Program-made: the position numbers and the translations under genes
Source: Fomes fomentarius
Taxonomy: Eukaryota > Basidiomycota > Agaricomycetes > Polyporales > Polyporaceae
DNA length: 64,000 nucleotides
Assembly: GCA_022606135.1 (NCBI GenBank)
Contig: JABYQN010000008.1
Location: 1,860,001 to 1,924,000 of the forward strand
Direction of reading: 5' to 3'
Notes under the pieces: generated by a model
What the model was told of the DNA's origin: nothing
Seen by the model: the letters and a program-made list of their open reading frames with translations, nothing else
The model's database searches: none
In this document: positions 1-10,505 of the stretch, piece by piece
Layout: each line of letters starts with the position of its first letter
How positions within the stretch are numbered: position 1 is the stretch's first letter

Positions 1-3000
1 CGCCTGACTCGAAGGAGGACCTGGTGCAGGTCATGCTAACAGGCCGCGACAAGAAGACGGGTCTTGGGCTCTCTGACGATACCATCAAGAACAATGTGGG
101 TGTATTATCTCCCTTTTTTGCTCAGACTACTGTACTGATGTCTGACTGAGCTCATCACCTTCCTCATTGCTGGTGATTTGTATAGTACATAGTATGGTGA
201 TAATGAGACACTAACGAGCTCTTTGTCCAGGTCATGAGACATCTTCTGGTACGCTTACCTTCATCTTCTACTTCCTCCTGAGGAACCCCGAGGCTCTCCG
301 TAAGCTCCGCGAAGAGATCGATACCAATATCGGCGATCGGCCTATGAACGTCCATGACGTCAACAAGCTGCCCTACCTCCTCGGTAAGCTCGCCTAACCG
401 GCCACCGTTACATTCGGGCGAACTGACACGACAAACATACACCAGCGGTAGTCCGCGAGAGTCTGCGACTGGGTCCTCCCGCCCCAGCGCGCGCCGTGGC
501 ACCGATCGAGGACACGGTGCTCGGGGGAAAGTACCTTATCGAGAAAGGGACGTCGATTGTCGTCAACACGTGGACTATGCAGCGTGACCCGAAGGTTTGG
601 GGTGAGGATGTATGCAGTATTCTGGATATTGGTGCACGTATGTGCAAGACTGACGGACGTGCAGGCAGAACAGTTCCGTCCTGAGCGTATGTTGGATGGG
701 AAATTTGAGGCGCTTCCGGTGCGTACTCTACACAACTTGCATTCATATCAATATGCTGACCTCCAAGAATGTAGCCAAACGCTTGGCAACCTTTCGGGTA
801 TGGCACGCGAGCGTGCATGGTGAATTACCGTATACGTTGGCTTAAGAAACAGCGTATTGAGGGTTGTGTTGTACAGGGCCGTCCCTTCTTCTGGCAAGAA
901 GTTCAGATTACTCTCATTTCCATACTCCAGCGATTCGATCTTGTCATGGACCCCACGTACGAGCTCGAGCTCAAGCAAACACTCACCATCAGGCCTCACA
1001 ACTTCTTCATTCACGCCATCCCGCGAAAGAACAAGCCCCCGCGTCTGCTCACCATCCCGCCCGGGCCCTCAGCGTCGCTTCTCTCTGGGGGCTCGCTAGG
1101 GGAGCGCGGTCCTGGTGCAACTGTCACTGCGGATGGGGGAGGTCTGCAGATCCTGTACGTGCTGTATGGGTCGAACACGGGCAACTCGGAGTCGTTGGCG
1201 CAGAGGCTGGCGTCTGCTGCCCCTGCACATGGTTAGTTGTCATAGCTTCTTGAGGTTCGACGGATTGACCCGGGGCTGAACTACATACATACCAGGCTTC
1301 CGCGCTTCTATCGCTACCCTCGACTCCGTTACAGGAAACTTCCTGCCCAAGGACGGCCCCGTGCTGATCATCACTGCGTCCTTCGAAGGCCTACCAGCGG
1401 ACAATGCAGCGCACTTCGTCGAGTGGCTCAAGAACGTCAAAGAGACCGATGCATTCGAGGGTGTCAAGTTCGCGGTGTTCGGGTGCGGGAACCGTGACTG
1501 GGTGAACACCTACCAGCGTGTCCCGACGCTCATCGACAACCTGTTCGGTGAGCACGGAGGTGCGCGGCTTGTTGAGCGCGGGGAGGGGGACGCCTCTGCG
1601 GTGGAGTTCTTCGAGGCATTCAATGCGTGGGAGAACTCGGTTTGGACAAAACTTGGCACGGTGAGTGTCGTGATAGAGCGCCATGATAATTTATGGGGAG
1701 TTGTACGATAGTACTGATGGGGCGCACGTGCGTTATACTAGGAGTATGGCACGACTGCGTCCACGCCGGGGATGATAGGACTCGAGGTTAAGAAGGTCTC
1801 AGCTGGCACAAAGCGGGCTGAGCTCCTCCGTCAGAAGGATATCGCGCTCGGCACCGTTGTTGATAACAGGCTGCTGACTGCGGCCGGTGCTCCGTCTAAG
1901 CGGCATATTGGTTAGTGTGTATGCGTTGCGTCATATGGGCATTCGCTGACACCCCTCAATAGAGTTCGAGCTACCTGAGGGCATGAAATACCGTGCTGGT
2001 GATTACCTCGCAATGTGAGTCGCTAAAAAGGAGTGTCGTTTGGTATGCTGACGTAGATATCTCGTCAGTCTGCCTATCAACCCCGAGGGAGTCGTTCGCA
2101 GGGCGCTGGTCCGTTACGATCTCTCCGCTGAAGAAGAGGTAAGCGTGTTCAGAGAGGCCTCTGTCTGCACATGAGCTTACCAAGTATACGTGAGATCGAA
2201 CTTCATTCGACGGAACCAACCTCTTTCCCCGTCAATAGGCCCATCGACGTGTACAGCCTATTTAGCGGCTATGTCGAGCTGCAACAGCCTGCAACAGCCC
2301 GGGATCTCGACATCCTCCTGAAGGCGAAGAACTCCGAGGCCTCGAAGAAGGCCCTCCATCTCCTTGCGGCTGAGTACGTCGAAACGGTCTTCAAGAAGCG
2401 GCTCAGCGTGCTTGACATCCTCGAAGAGCACAAGGACATCGAGCTTCCCCTATGCTCCTTTCTCCACATGCTGCCCTCAATGCGCATCCGCCAATACTCC
2501 ATCTCGTCCTCCCCGCTCTGGAAGGCCTCTCACGTCACGCTCACCATCAACGTCGTCAAGGCGCCGTCGCTCTCCGGGCGCGCTGTGCCCTTCTTGGGCG
2601 TTGCATCTACCTACCTCGCCGGTCTCTGTGCTGGGGACAAGGTTCAACTCTCCGTCCGCGCTTCCAACGCTGCATTCCACTCACCGTCCGACCCGGCCGT
2701 CCCGCTACTCATGGTTGCGGCCGGTTCCGGTCTGGCGCCGATGCGAGGGTTCATCCAGGAGCGCGCGATACAGAAGAAGGCAGGAAGGGTTGTTGCGAAG
2801 AGCTTCTTGTTCTTCGGGTGTCGGTCCCCGAAGGAGGACTTCCTCTACGGTGAGACGGATTTGAAGGAGTGGAGCGAACTGGGTGTTGTGGACGTTCGGT
2901 CTGCGTTCTCGCGCTCGTCGGAAGACTCGAAGGGCTGCAAATACGTGCAAGAGTGAGTGACCTCGCTCCGCGTAGTGTTTCGCCATCATGAATAACCCAC

Positions 3001-3281
3001 ACTCTGGGATAGCCGGTTAGTCCATGACTGGGAGGAGGTTGTGCAGGCATTTGCAAACGGCGCTCAGGTACGTCACTGTTGTGCTTCGTCCGTGTGTCAT
3101 GCGGTTCTGACCCCGTTTGTGCTCTCAGATTTTTGTCTGCGGTTCTGGGAAGATTGCTGCTGACGTGAAAGAGACGATCGTCCGGTATATCAAGGCGAAC
3201 AGACAAACGGACGATGCCGCTGCCCTCGCTATCTTCGAGAAGATCATGCATGGCCGTTACGCTACTGACATCTTCGAATGA
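1..3281 (+). CDS. CYP505-type cytochrome P450/NADPH-reductase fusion (5' partial)
   Basis: Self-sufficient fatty-acid (sub-terminal) hydroxylase type: a P450 haem domain fused to a P450-reductase-like FMN/FAD/NADPH domain. The window starts inside the haem domain. Inferred exons: <3-95, 151-172, 231-383, 446-609, 665-718, 775-819, 877-1231, 1296-1660, 1742-1910, 1963-2014, 2069-2138, 2195-2952, 3013-3067, 3129-3281; all phases agree. Seen: I-helix AGHETSSGT (spanning the 172/231 junction), K-helix ESLR, haem-Cys motif FGYGTRACMG across the 819/877 junction, FMN loop YGSNTGNSE, FAD motif RQYSISS, NADPH motif AAGSGLAPMRGF and the FFGCRSPKED segment. The intron before 2195 ends in a weak acceptor (TGAG) chosen because it is the only one that keeps the frame. 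Family known: CYP505/P450foxy, usually membrane-associated and about 1,050 residues. Nothing looks broken in the part present. Substrate cannot be told. Confidence 0.93.
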
Positions 3282-4260
3282 GCGCAATCATCCTCGTATT
3301 CTTTTCTGGCCCCAGCAAACCCAGAAGTAGGAGGTCTGACCGGGGAACCGGGTGCTCGGGGCTTTGCTGGAAGGAAGTCATGTGTACAAGAATGACGCTA
3401 TGTTTTCTCAGCTGGAAAATATGGACTGGAAGAGTCGAGCGAGTATAAGTATCACAAATTACACAGGATAGAATCTGCTACACCATTATCTGATGGTTCA
3501 AGGGCATGTCGGAGGTCCTTGGGGCTGCGGTGGTTCCTGATTGCCCTTACTATGGTGGTGTTGTTGCAATAATCTTCGACCAAATGCACTGTTAGCAACT
3601 CCGAATCTCATAGAATGCCGTGCAGATCAGATGAAGTCAACGCACTATGGGTACCGTCATAGATTGAGGGCAATCACTGGTAGTGGAGACTTCGCTCTCG
3701 GCGACAGTGGGGTCTGACACCGCCCGGAGAAGCGCATCCGGAGATGGTACGGTCGCTGTAGCCTGTAGCTGAAGGGCCGTCGCATCCGTATGTATGCCTT
3801 CTTCCGCGGACCTGAATACTGGCAGTGAAGCTCGGAAGGCGGGCCTCCTTCAGGGGTTCCAGGAGCCTTGGTCTATATCATGGCCCATGGCAACTTCAAT
3901 TTGTTGGTGCTTTCGCGCAAGGAGAACCACTCCACCGTAGAGCGACGCATATAGTTTTGTCTACTCGCGTGTCAAGCAGGAAAGGAACGTGCAGTGCCAC
4001 CCACTTACCCTCGTCAGTGCTTGCGATCGGGTATTCACTTGGTCGTACAGATAAGTTGTGAGGGCGGAAGGAATAGCCGCTCGTGAGGTCGGGCAGAGCC
4101 AGTGTCAGCCACATACTCGTCGAAAGCGCAAAACGGAGAACGGACGAATAAGAGACGACTATGCTAATACAAACTCAGGTATGGCTACGCTATCTCCACC
4201 TCGAGCGCCTACTAGGCTGCAAGCTCACGCTCAGAAAGCACCAAGGCGCGCGTGGGGCAG
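3282..4260. other. intergenic, no gene seen
   Basis: Region between the P450 fusion stop and the left edge of the first YTTDP cassette. It holds the 3' UTR of the P450 gene. No open frame here shows family similarity or splice-consistent coding, and no repeats or RNA gene were recognised. Confidence 0.6.
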
Positions 4261-4377
4261 AGCGCTTGTCTTGTCACTCTCTGGTTGTCACGCTCTTCCC
4301 AGCGTTTCCGCTCCCAAATTCGGACTGTCTCATTGAGTCATTCTTCCGAGTCGCGCCCCGCGTCAAAGGGCGCCAGA

Positions 4378-4843
4378 CACGACGTGCAACCCCTAATTCC
4401 CAGGCCTGGGAAACGCATGGGATATTGGCTAGTGGCTTAACAATTCCAGTGCAATTCCCAGGAGTGCCCGGCCGGCAGATATGTTTCATCTCCCACACAT
4501 TCCCCGGCATGTGGCACACAACCGGGGAATGTAACCAAGCCCCTTTGCAGGGCACTCCATGCATATCTTTTGTATTTCCCTGGATATCTTTTGTATTTCT
4601 CCGAATATGATTCATTTTTCGACCCATGACAAGGATATCATATGGAAATGAATCATATCCATGGAATGCCCTGCAAAGGGGCTTGTTTACATTCCCCGGT
4701 TGTGTGCCACGAGCTGGGGAATTTCCGGGACATCCGGCGTATGCGCCGGCCGGACATCCCTCGGAAACGGGCAGGGCATGTTAAGCCGCTAGCCAATATC
4801 CCATGCGTTTCCCAGGCCTGGGAATTAGGGGTTGCACGTCGTG
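4378..4843. mobile_element. 466-bp foldback/MITE-like insertion, 3-bp target duplication
   Basis: The two halves are long imperfect inverted repeats: the left end starts CACGACGTGCAACCCCTAAT and the right end is its reverse complement, with similarity continuing inward for about 200 bp (shared blocks include CCCAGGCCTGGGAA, GGCCGGC and CCCTTTGCAGGGC). AGA flanks both sides (4375-4377 and 4844-4846). Removing the element plus one AGA gives a sequence collinear in length with the matching site in cassette copy 2 and the partial copy 3, which lack it. No coding capacity for a transposase is seen, so it would be non-autonomous. Ends beginning CAC with a 3-bp duplication resemble CACTA/EnSpm-type elements; that assignment is inference. 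It sits about 200 bp upstream of the cassette TATA box. Confidence 0.85.
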
Positions 4844-5049
4844 AGATAGAGTATCCGAAAACGCGTTCCGACACTTGTTCTTGATTCCGACGCTCTGGGG
4901 CTATCTCCCGCACGTTCTCTGGCTTCATCTGAAATCTTACCGCGTAGCTACCTTCCATATCCTCAATCCTACGATCGAGTCCCGCTGCAATTTGTAATTT
5001 GCAAGTCCCATCCGAGTCCTAGATGGCTGTGCGGACACGGTCTGACATG

Positions 5050-5058
5050 TATATATAG
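5050..5058 (+). promoter_or_regulatory. TATA box of YTTDP gene copy 1
   Basis: TATATATAG lies about 100 bp upstream of the 5' UTR intron donor (5153) and 190 bp upstream of the ATG. The same box with identical flanks occurs in copy 2 (22907-22915, minus strand), so the core promoter was duplicated with the gene. Confidence 0.7.
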
Positions 5059-5237
5059 ACCTCAGAAGCTCGACGTTGGGGCACCTAAGTCCCCTCGTCA
5101 CCTAGCGCAATCTCGCTTCTAACCTCAGCTACATCTTCGCCTTTGTATTCACGTAAGTGCACTCTGTCTTTTCTTGTTCCATGCGATCTGCTCACGACAT
5201 CTCTCTCAGGCCTGCATCCCCTCCGCCGCCAGCAGAT

Positions 5238-6536
5238 ATGTCCTCCACCAAGTCCTACCCGCGCAGCTGCTTGAAGCGAACCTCCGTCGCATCCACGAAC
5301 TCTCCCGTTTCGTACTACCCAAGTCCCCGCAACTCTGCGCAATACGCCCAAGCACTTGTCAGGGAGCCATCCGGGTCGATGTTCGACACGTACACGACCG
5401 ACCCCCAAGAATTTGTCAGAGCGCCAACCCGCGGGTCGATGTACACGACCGACCCCTATGAGCTCGCCAGGTCGCCATCCCGCAGTTTTATGTACACGAC
5501 CGACGCCGAAGAACACGTCCGGGCATCATCTCGCAGGCCGATGTACACGAATGACCCCCAAGAACACGTTAGGGAGCCATCTTCGGCGCGGAGGCCGATG
5601 TACACCACCGACCCCGAAGAGCACGTCCGGGCGCAATCCCGCAGGCCGTTGTACACCACAGACCCGCATGAACATGTCAGGGAGCCACATCGCGGGTCGA
5701 TGTACACGGCCGACCCCCAAGAATACGTGAGGGAGCCAGCCCGTCGGCCGATGTACATGAACGACCCCGAAGAACACGCCCGTCCATCCCGTCGTCCGTC
5801 ATCCCGTATGCCGATGTACACGACCGACCCCGAAGAACACGTCTCATCCCGTAGGCCGATGTACACCGACCCCCAAGAACTTGTGAGGGAGCCAACCCGC
5901 GGGTCGATGTACACGGCCGACCCCCAAGAATACGCCAGGGCACCATCCCGCGGCTCGATATATACGACCTACCCCGATGAACACGTCCGGCCGTCATCCC
6001 GTAGGCCGATGTACACCGACGCCCAAGAACTCGTCAGGGAGCCATCACGCAGGTCGATGTACACCACCGACTACCATGCGCTTGTCAGGGAGCCATCCCG
6101 CGGGTCGATGTACGCGACCGACCCCGTTGAACACACCAGCCGGGCTTCATCCCGCAGGCCGACGCACACGACCGACCCCCACGCGCATGTCAGGGCGCCA
6201 TCCGGCAGGGAGATGCACGACACGCACACGGCCGCTGGAAGGAAGTCCGCGCCCAGCACGGATGCGCCGCTCACCAAGAGGCAACGTGCTATTTTGGCCG
6301 AGCTGGCAGACGACACGCCCTGGGGGCGGCAGCCGCCCCGGGTGCGCAGGCACGACAAGTCCAAGAACCCTGTCTCGCGGATGTTCAGTGAGTAGTGTTA
6401 TCATATCGCACTGACTGTGGTGCGATGAACAATTGTTCACGGCTGCTGACCACCGTCCTTCACAGTCTCACTCTGGGATGGGCTGCACGTTGACGAATCC
6501 TACCTGTACCGACCGGCAAAACACCCAAGCGCATGA
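5238..6536 (+). CDS. YTTDP-repeat Arg-rich protein, copy 1 (unrecognised family)
   Basis: Two coding exons, 5238-6387 and 6466-6536, give 406 residues; a 5' UTR intron spans 5153-5209. The start is the first ATG after that intron (MSSTKSYPRSC). After an N-terminal block (to about residue 45) come roughly 17 units of about 17 residues with consensus R-[GR]-[SP]-MYTTDP-x-E-x-V-R-x-PS. A conserved tail follows, with KRQRAILAELADDTPWG, a basic stretch RVRRHDKSKNP, and exon 2 WDGLHVDESYLY. There is no signal peptide or membrane segment; composition is Arg/Pro/Ser/Tyr-rich and probably disordered. A single-base deletion after PAK (near 6518) relative to copy 2 shifts the frame, so this copy ends KHPSA instead of continuing about 20 residues to the equivalent stop at 6590-6592. 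I know no family with this repeat. It could be nuclear or structural; function is unknown. Confidence 0.82.
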
Positions 6537-6770
6537 CTGCAGCTATGGCAGAGGCGCAGGTTCGGGCGGCGCACCGCGCAGATGACTTCTGAGAGACGTC
6601 GAAGAGGTCACACTGTATTCCAAACAGCTCAGCATTCTCGTCTATCCCACCACATGTTTTCACTGTCACAAATACATACCCATCATCCATTTCATTTTTC
6701 ATTCCGTTTTGATCGCTGTGGCTGTGGTTTGGATGCATGATAGACATGCATACATCATTGCGAATTTACA

Positions 6771-7391
6771 TCTATCACACTGAAGGATTGAACCATTTGA
6801 GCGGCAGTGCCACGACCACGACCACTGACGGCTTGGTCACTGAACATTTGCAGAGGCTGAGCACAATCGTTGCAGCAGGGAGCTGTACCGGCCTTGGAGC
6901 CTCACCAGCTTGACCGAGGATGTGTGATTCATCGTCGACACAGATGACCGGAGCGAGTTTTTCGAAACACGCATCTGGGGAGGGACACGGAAACAGCGGA
7001 GCAAGTTCTGGGCAGACACGCTCGACTCACCATCAGTTCGTTTCGCTAGTGTATACCCCCCGTCATGCCCATGTTATGTATTGGTGGATACAAGCAACGG
7101 TGACGCACTAGTGCGGTCCATGACTTCGTCCGATAGAAATATCACCGTAGTCAGACGCAAAAGAGCGGGCGGGTGATTTGGCGTGCCTAGTGACGTGAAC
7201 TGAACGCAATGCAAGGCAGACTAACCGCAAGCCTTACTGTAAAATATGTAGCCTACCCTGCACCACAGGTAGAAGTTGTCATTGGGCAGGGACTGGTGCT
7301 GCCAGAGTACGTTTTCGGTTCGTAGGACATACATACCAGGTCCCCTCGATGGCCAACGATAGCACATACTCATCTCACCCTCGTGGACCTC
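6771..7391. other. intergenic between convergent genes
   Basis: Spacer between the 3' flank of the YTTDP cassette (plus strand) and the stop of the MYND gene (minus strand). It should hold both 3' ends. No coding signal, RNA gene or repeat was recognised. Confidence 0.5.
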
Positions 7392-8908
7392 TCACCACTT
7401 GATCTCCGTCTTCGGCTCCCTATCCAAACAGATATCAAACTGCCACTCTCCGCTCCTCTTCGCCCACCGATACATCTTCGACCCGCCATACCCTCCCCTC
7501 GGGCCCGCCATCTCAGTCAACACGTCCATGAACAGCTGCGGTGCGTCCTCGCGCACCAGATACACCTGAAACGAGCGCTTCATATCATACAGCATCATAT
7601 GCGTCGGGAGCCCTGGGCCTAGATGGATCTGGATCTTCACCAGGAAGAGCTTGTCGCCCCAGACGTTCGGTGGCGGCGTGCGCGCTACGTCTTCTTGCTT
7701 GTGGGTCTGTATATCCGGCGTGCTGCTGCCCCCGGTGCTGGTGTACCGGTTGAAGAGGGCCATGGAGACGTACTGGTCGTTGAGCCCGGGCATAAGTGTG
7801 CGGAAGGGTGTTGGGCACCACTGGCCGCCTTTGAGCGAACGGCAGGTTTGTTTGTGCGCGGGCCAGTCTGCGCGCTGGCATTCTGCGAAACACACACACA
7901 TACACGCATGGTGAGCATGGTTGATGGCGTAGATGTGCTCCGGAGCGCGCTGAACTTACCGGATCCGCAGTACGATACGGATTGGCACTGCGCACACCGA
8001 CTCGTCGTCCTCTTCCCACACACCGAGCAGCCCTGCTTCTCGTTCAGTTTCGCAAGCGCGTCGAACTCGAGCGGTCCAACCGGGAGCAGCACGGACGTCG
8101 AAAAATGTTCTTCCCCTCGCTTTCTCTCGATAGGGAGGTCGGGCGGGACGAGGTGCGAGTTGACCTTCAGGAGCTTAAGGAGCACCTTCTGCTCGAGCGG
8201 GGTGGCTGTGACGTTGACCATGTTCTCACCAATAGCCGGGTCGTTCGACTCGACCTGGTCGTAGATCCACTCGACTCCTTCGAAGACGGTGGACTTGTTG
8301 AACGCACGATAGAGCACTACGATCGCGGGCGTCTGCTCGTTGACCTCCAGCACGGAGATGAACTGCAGGCATAATAAAAAAACCATGGGTTCACACACAA
8401 GTACCCAAGAGGGAAGACGATCTGGAGGACTCACCCGGAGGTTGACTGCGCAATGCTCTTTCTCTTGATCCTGGAGCACACACCATCTCGCCCCACCGTC
8501 AAGATACATCCCGAGTCCCATCAGAGTCTGACGCAGGTCCATAAACGGGTCGACATAGAGTTGCGGTGCGCTGCGTTTCCCGGTTGTGACCTCCTCCCTG
8601 TAGTTCTGCGCAGCTTCGTTGAAGTTGCCCCTTCTGATGGCGTGGAAGACGGAGCGCGCGGGCGGGGCGAGTTCGCCCGGGCTCTTCAGCGGCCACTGCT
8701 TGACTTCACCCGGTTTTGCGAGAGGCCATTTCTTGATAGAAGTCAGATCGAGCAGCACTGATGAGAGTTTGTCTTTGTATTGGGAGGCGTCGAGGGCATC
8801 GCGGAGGCGTTTGTCGAGGACGGCGTCGGGAAGCTTCGTCGTCTCGGGGAGTTCGACGCCCATCGATTTGAGCACGCGTAATATTTCTTGCCGGGCGAGT
8901 GGCTCCAT
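7392..8908 (-). CDS. MYND-type zinc-finger protein, paralogue A (intact)
   Basis: Exons 8435-8908, 7960-8362 and 7392-7882 give 455 residues with consistent phase (introns of 72 and 77 nt). It starts MEPLARQEIL, as do all six paralogues of this window. A complete MYND finger sits at about residues 270-306: CSVC, then CAQC, SYC, the next Cys split by intron 2, and HKQTC, i.e. all eight expected Cys/His ligands. The rest is a family-specific domain ending in a conserved block PRGGYGGSKMYRWAKR and stop after EIKW. MYND fingers are known to bind proline-rich peptides; the role of this fungal family is not known to me. It is divergently placed from the CaMK gene and convergent with YTTDP copy 1. 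No signal peptide or membrane segment. It is the best-preserved member with paralogue D. Confidence 0.9.
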
Positions 8909-10381
8909 GTTATGGTGAGAGGAAGAGGTGCCGCAAGGCTAAGGGACTCGTCAGGAGTCGGAGGGCCACACGCCTCGTGTTGTTTTCAGGTTGATTATCG
9001 AACATGTTGAGCAGATTGTTCATAGGTCAACAGATAATAGAGCTCTAACTAGGAAGCAGACTCCATAGCGAATGAGTTCAAAGTGGACATAAGCTAGCGA
9101 AGCAGGATTGAGACAACGATGCTTGGGGTGAATGCTGGGTAGAGGATGAGTACTTGAGTCTCGCAGTCTCGAACGCGTGCCAAGGGCTACGCGCGCTACG
9201 ACGCGACGTCACGCGTGACGTCGCGCATCTTGTCTGTGGGAAGTAGGTGGGAAGTTTGGCCTTCATGCTAAGTAAGGCTTGTTTGACAGCTGCCAAACAA
9301 CCTATCCACACCAAGTTCATTCTTGGACGCCACACCACAAACATTTGTATCATAAGGGGGGGTGCGGTCTCTCCTGGCGACCCATTAATTCCTTAACGCT
9401 ATGGGCGACCCGCCGCAAGTTGGTATACGGGGTGCGACCTCTTCATCACGCGTTTATGAGTTATGAATGAACCCTGTTCCATGCCTAGTTCAAACTTCAA
9501 AGTACCATATGTTATGTGGCCCACACTGGTCGATTGTACCGTCAAGACAGGTACCGTGGCCTCCGTCGCGCCAAACAATTACTGCGGAGGTGAACGGCAT
9601 GAGAAGCGACGGAGACAAGCGCGAGCAAATCCAACGGTGTTTCGCTGATAGGCCAATCGTGGCGTCAGGCGACAAGGTCCGGGGTTCGCGCTGTGTGAAT
9701 TGACCTGCTGCATTCCAAGAATGACTGAAGTTTACACTAGCATTAACACAACTCAATGAAACCCTCTGGGTAGGACATAATTACCGCAACACTGACTGCA
9801 CTGTACTGTGAACGGAAACGACTCACGCCGGCGGCCCTCATCTTCATGAGTATGAACGGCGGAGCATCGACTTGATGCAGGCTAACCCCAATGCTGCTCC
9901 CTGAGACAGTGCACCTAGGCACGATTGGTCGAGCATACAATCGGTATCGTGCGTTCCGAACAGTTGCGGATGCCTCGGGGCTTGGTTTGCCCTATAGTTC
10001 GCGGCACAGCTGGATCAATTGAATGGCACGACCGCGCATGCGCCCACAGTCATCCACGTCCAGATAGTACTTCGGAAACCGATGAGTCATCCTGAATGGA
10101 AGATCGGCTTGTGTGCCGTCTGATGAAACGTAGAGTATGGCGGTACCCGACGGGGAACAGGGCGTCAGAGTGCGGAGTTGGCTGTTGAAGTGAAGCTCGA
10201 GTGAAGGACTGAGCAGCCGCCAACGGCCCCGGTCGGCGGTGCAGGACCACAGCCTTTGGTGCTGGGCAGAGCGGAATCGATGTCAAAAGGGCGCAATATG
10301 CGGGCGGCTTCTCCGGCCACGCAGCAGCGCCTGCGTGCTGTTGACGTCCAGATCGAAGCCGCGAGCCGTGCTTGTACCTGC
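8909..10381. other. intergenic between divergent MYND A and CaMK genes
   Basis: Carries the two divergent promoters. Notable items are a perfect 24-bp palindrome at 9202-9225 (listed separately) and a stretch at about 9740-9880 that resembles 37950-38100 (see findings). No gene was recognised. Confidence 0.5.
9202..9225. repeat. 24-bp perfect palindrome with CRE-like half sites
   Basis: Each 12-base arm reads CGCGACGTCACG on one strand and its exact complement follows. It contains ACGTCA/TGACGT, the half site bound by bZIP (ATF/CREB-type) factors, in two inverted copies. It lies about 300 bp upstream of MYND A. A regulatory role is inference. Confidence 0.6.
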
Positions 10382-10390
10382 ATATATATA
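10382..10390 (+). promoter_or_regulatory. TATA-like box of the CaMK gene
   Basis: An ATATATATA run about 115 bp upstream of the proposed ATG at 10506. The spacing fits a start site just before that ATG and supports the longer N-terminus over the internal ATG at 10991. Confidence 0.45.
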
Positions 10391-10505
10391 CGAATACTTA
10401 CAACGATGACTGACCTCCGCCATATAGGCTCCCCATATCCGTTTGCCTCCGGTATCGTATCCTCCTCCGTAATCGCCACATCTCCACATTGCTCGTATCG
10501 TCCAC

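Larger units (their letters stand above)
4261..6770 (+). repeat. YTTDP cassette, copy 1 (dispersed duplicated segment)
   Basis: This segment (promoter, 5' UTR intron, repeat gene and the first part of its 3' flank) recurs in inverted orientation at about 21180-23310. The promoter part also recurs at 63780-64000 in direct orientation. Shared landmarks in order are: the CGTCAAAGG block near 4362, the stretch ending GTTCCGACACTTGTTC near 4865-4880, a TATA box followed by GACCTCAGAAGCTCGACG, a 5' UTR intron (5153-5209), the coding region, and 3' flank up to about 6770. Copies 1 and 2 are very alike: about three differences in the first 165 coding bases by eye. Copy 1 is the only one of the three with the foldback element at 4378-4843. 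Edges are approximate because they were set by eye. Confidence 0.85.

Noticed and set aside
5456..5914. Long minus-strand frames through the YTTDP repeats (and mirror frames at 21545-22651)
   Set aside because: Periodic repeats keep several frames open at once; only the plus-strand frame in copy 1 has the conserved start, intron and tail shared with copy 2.
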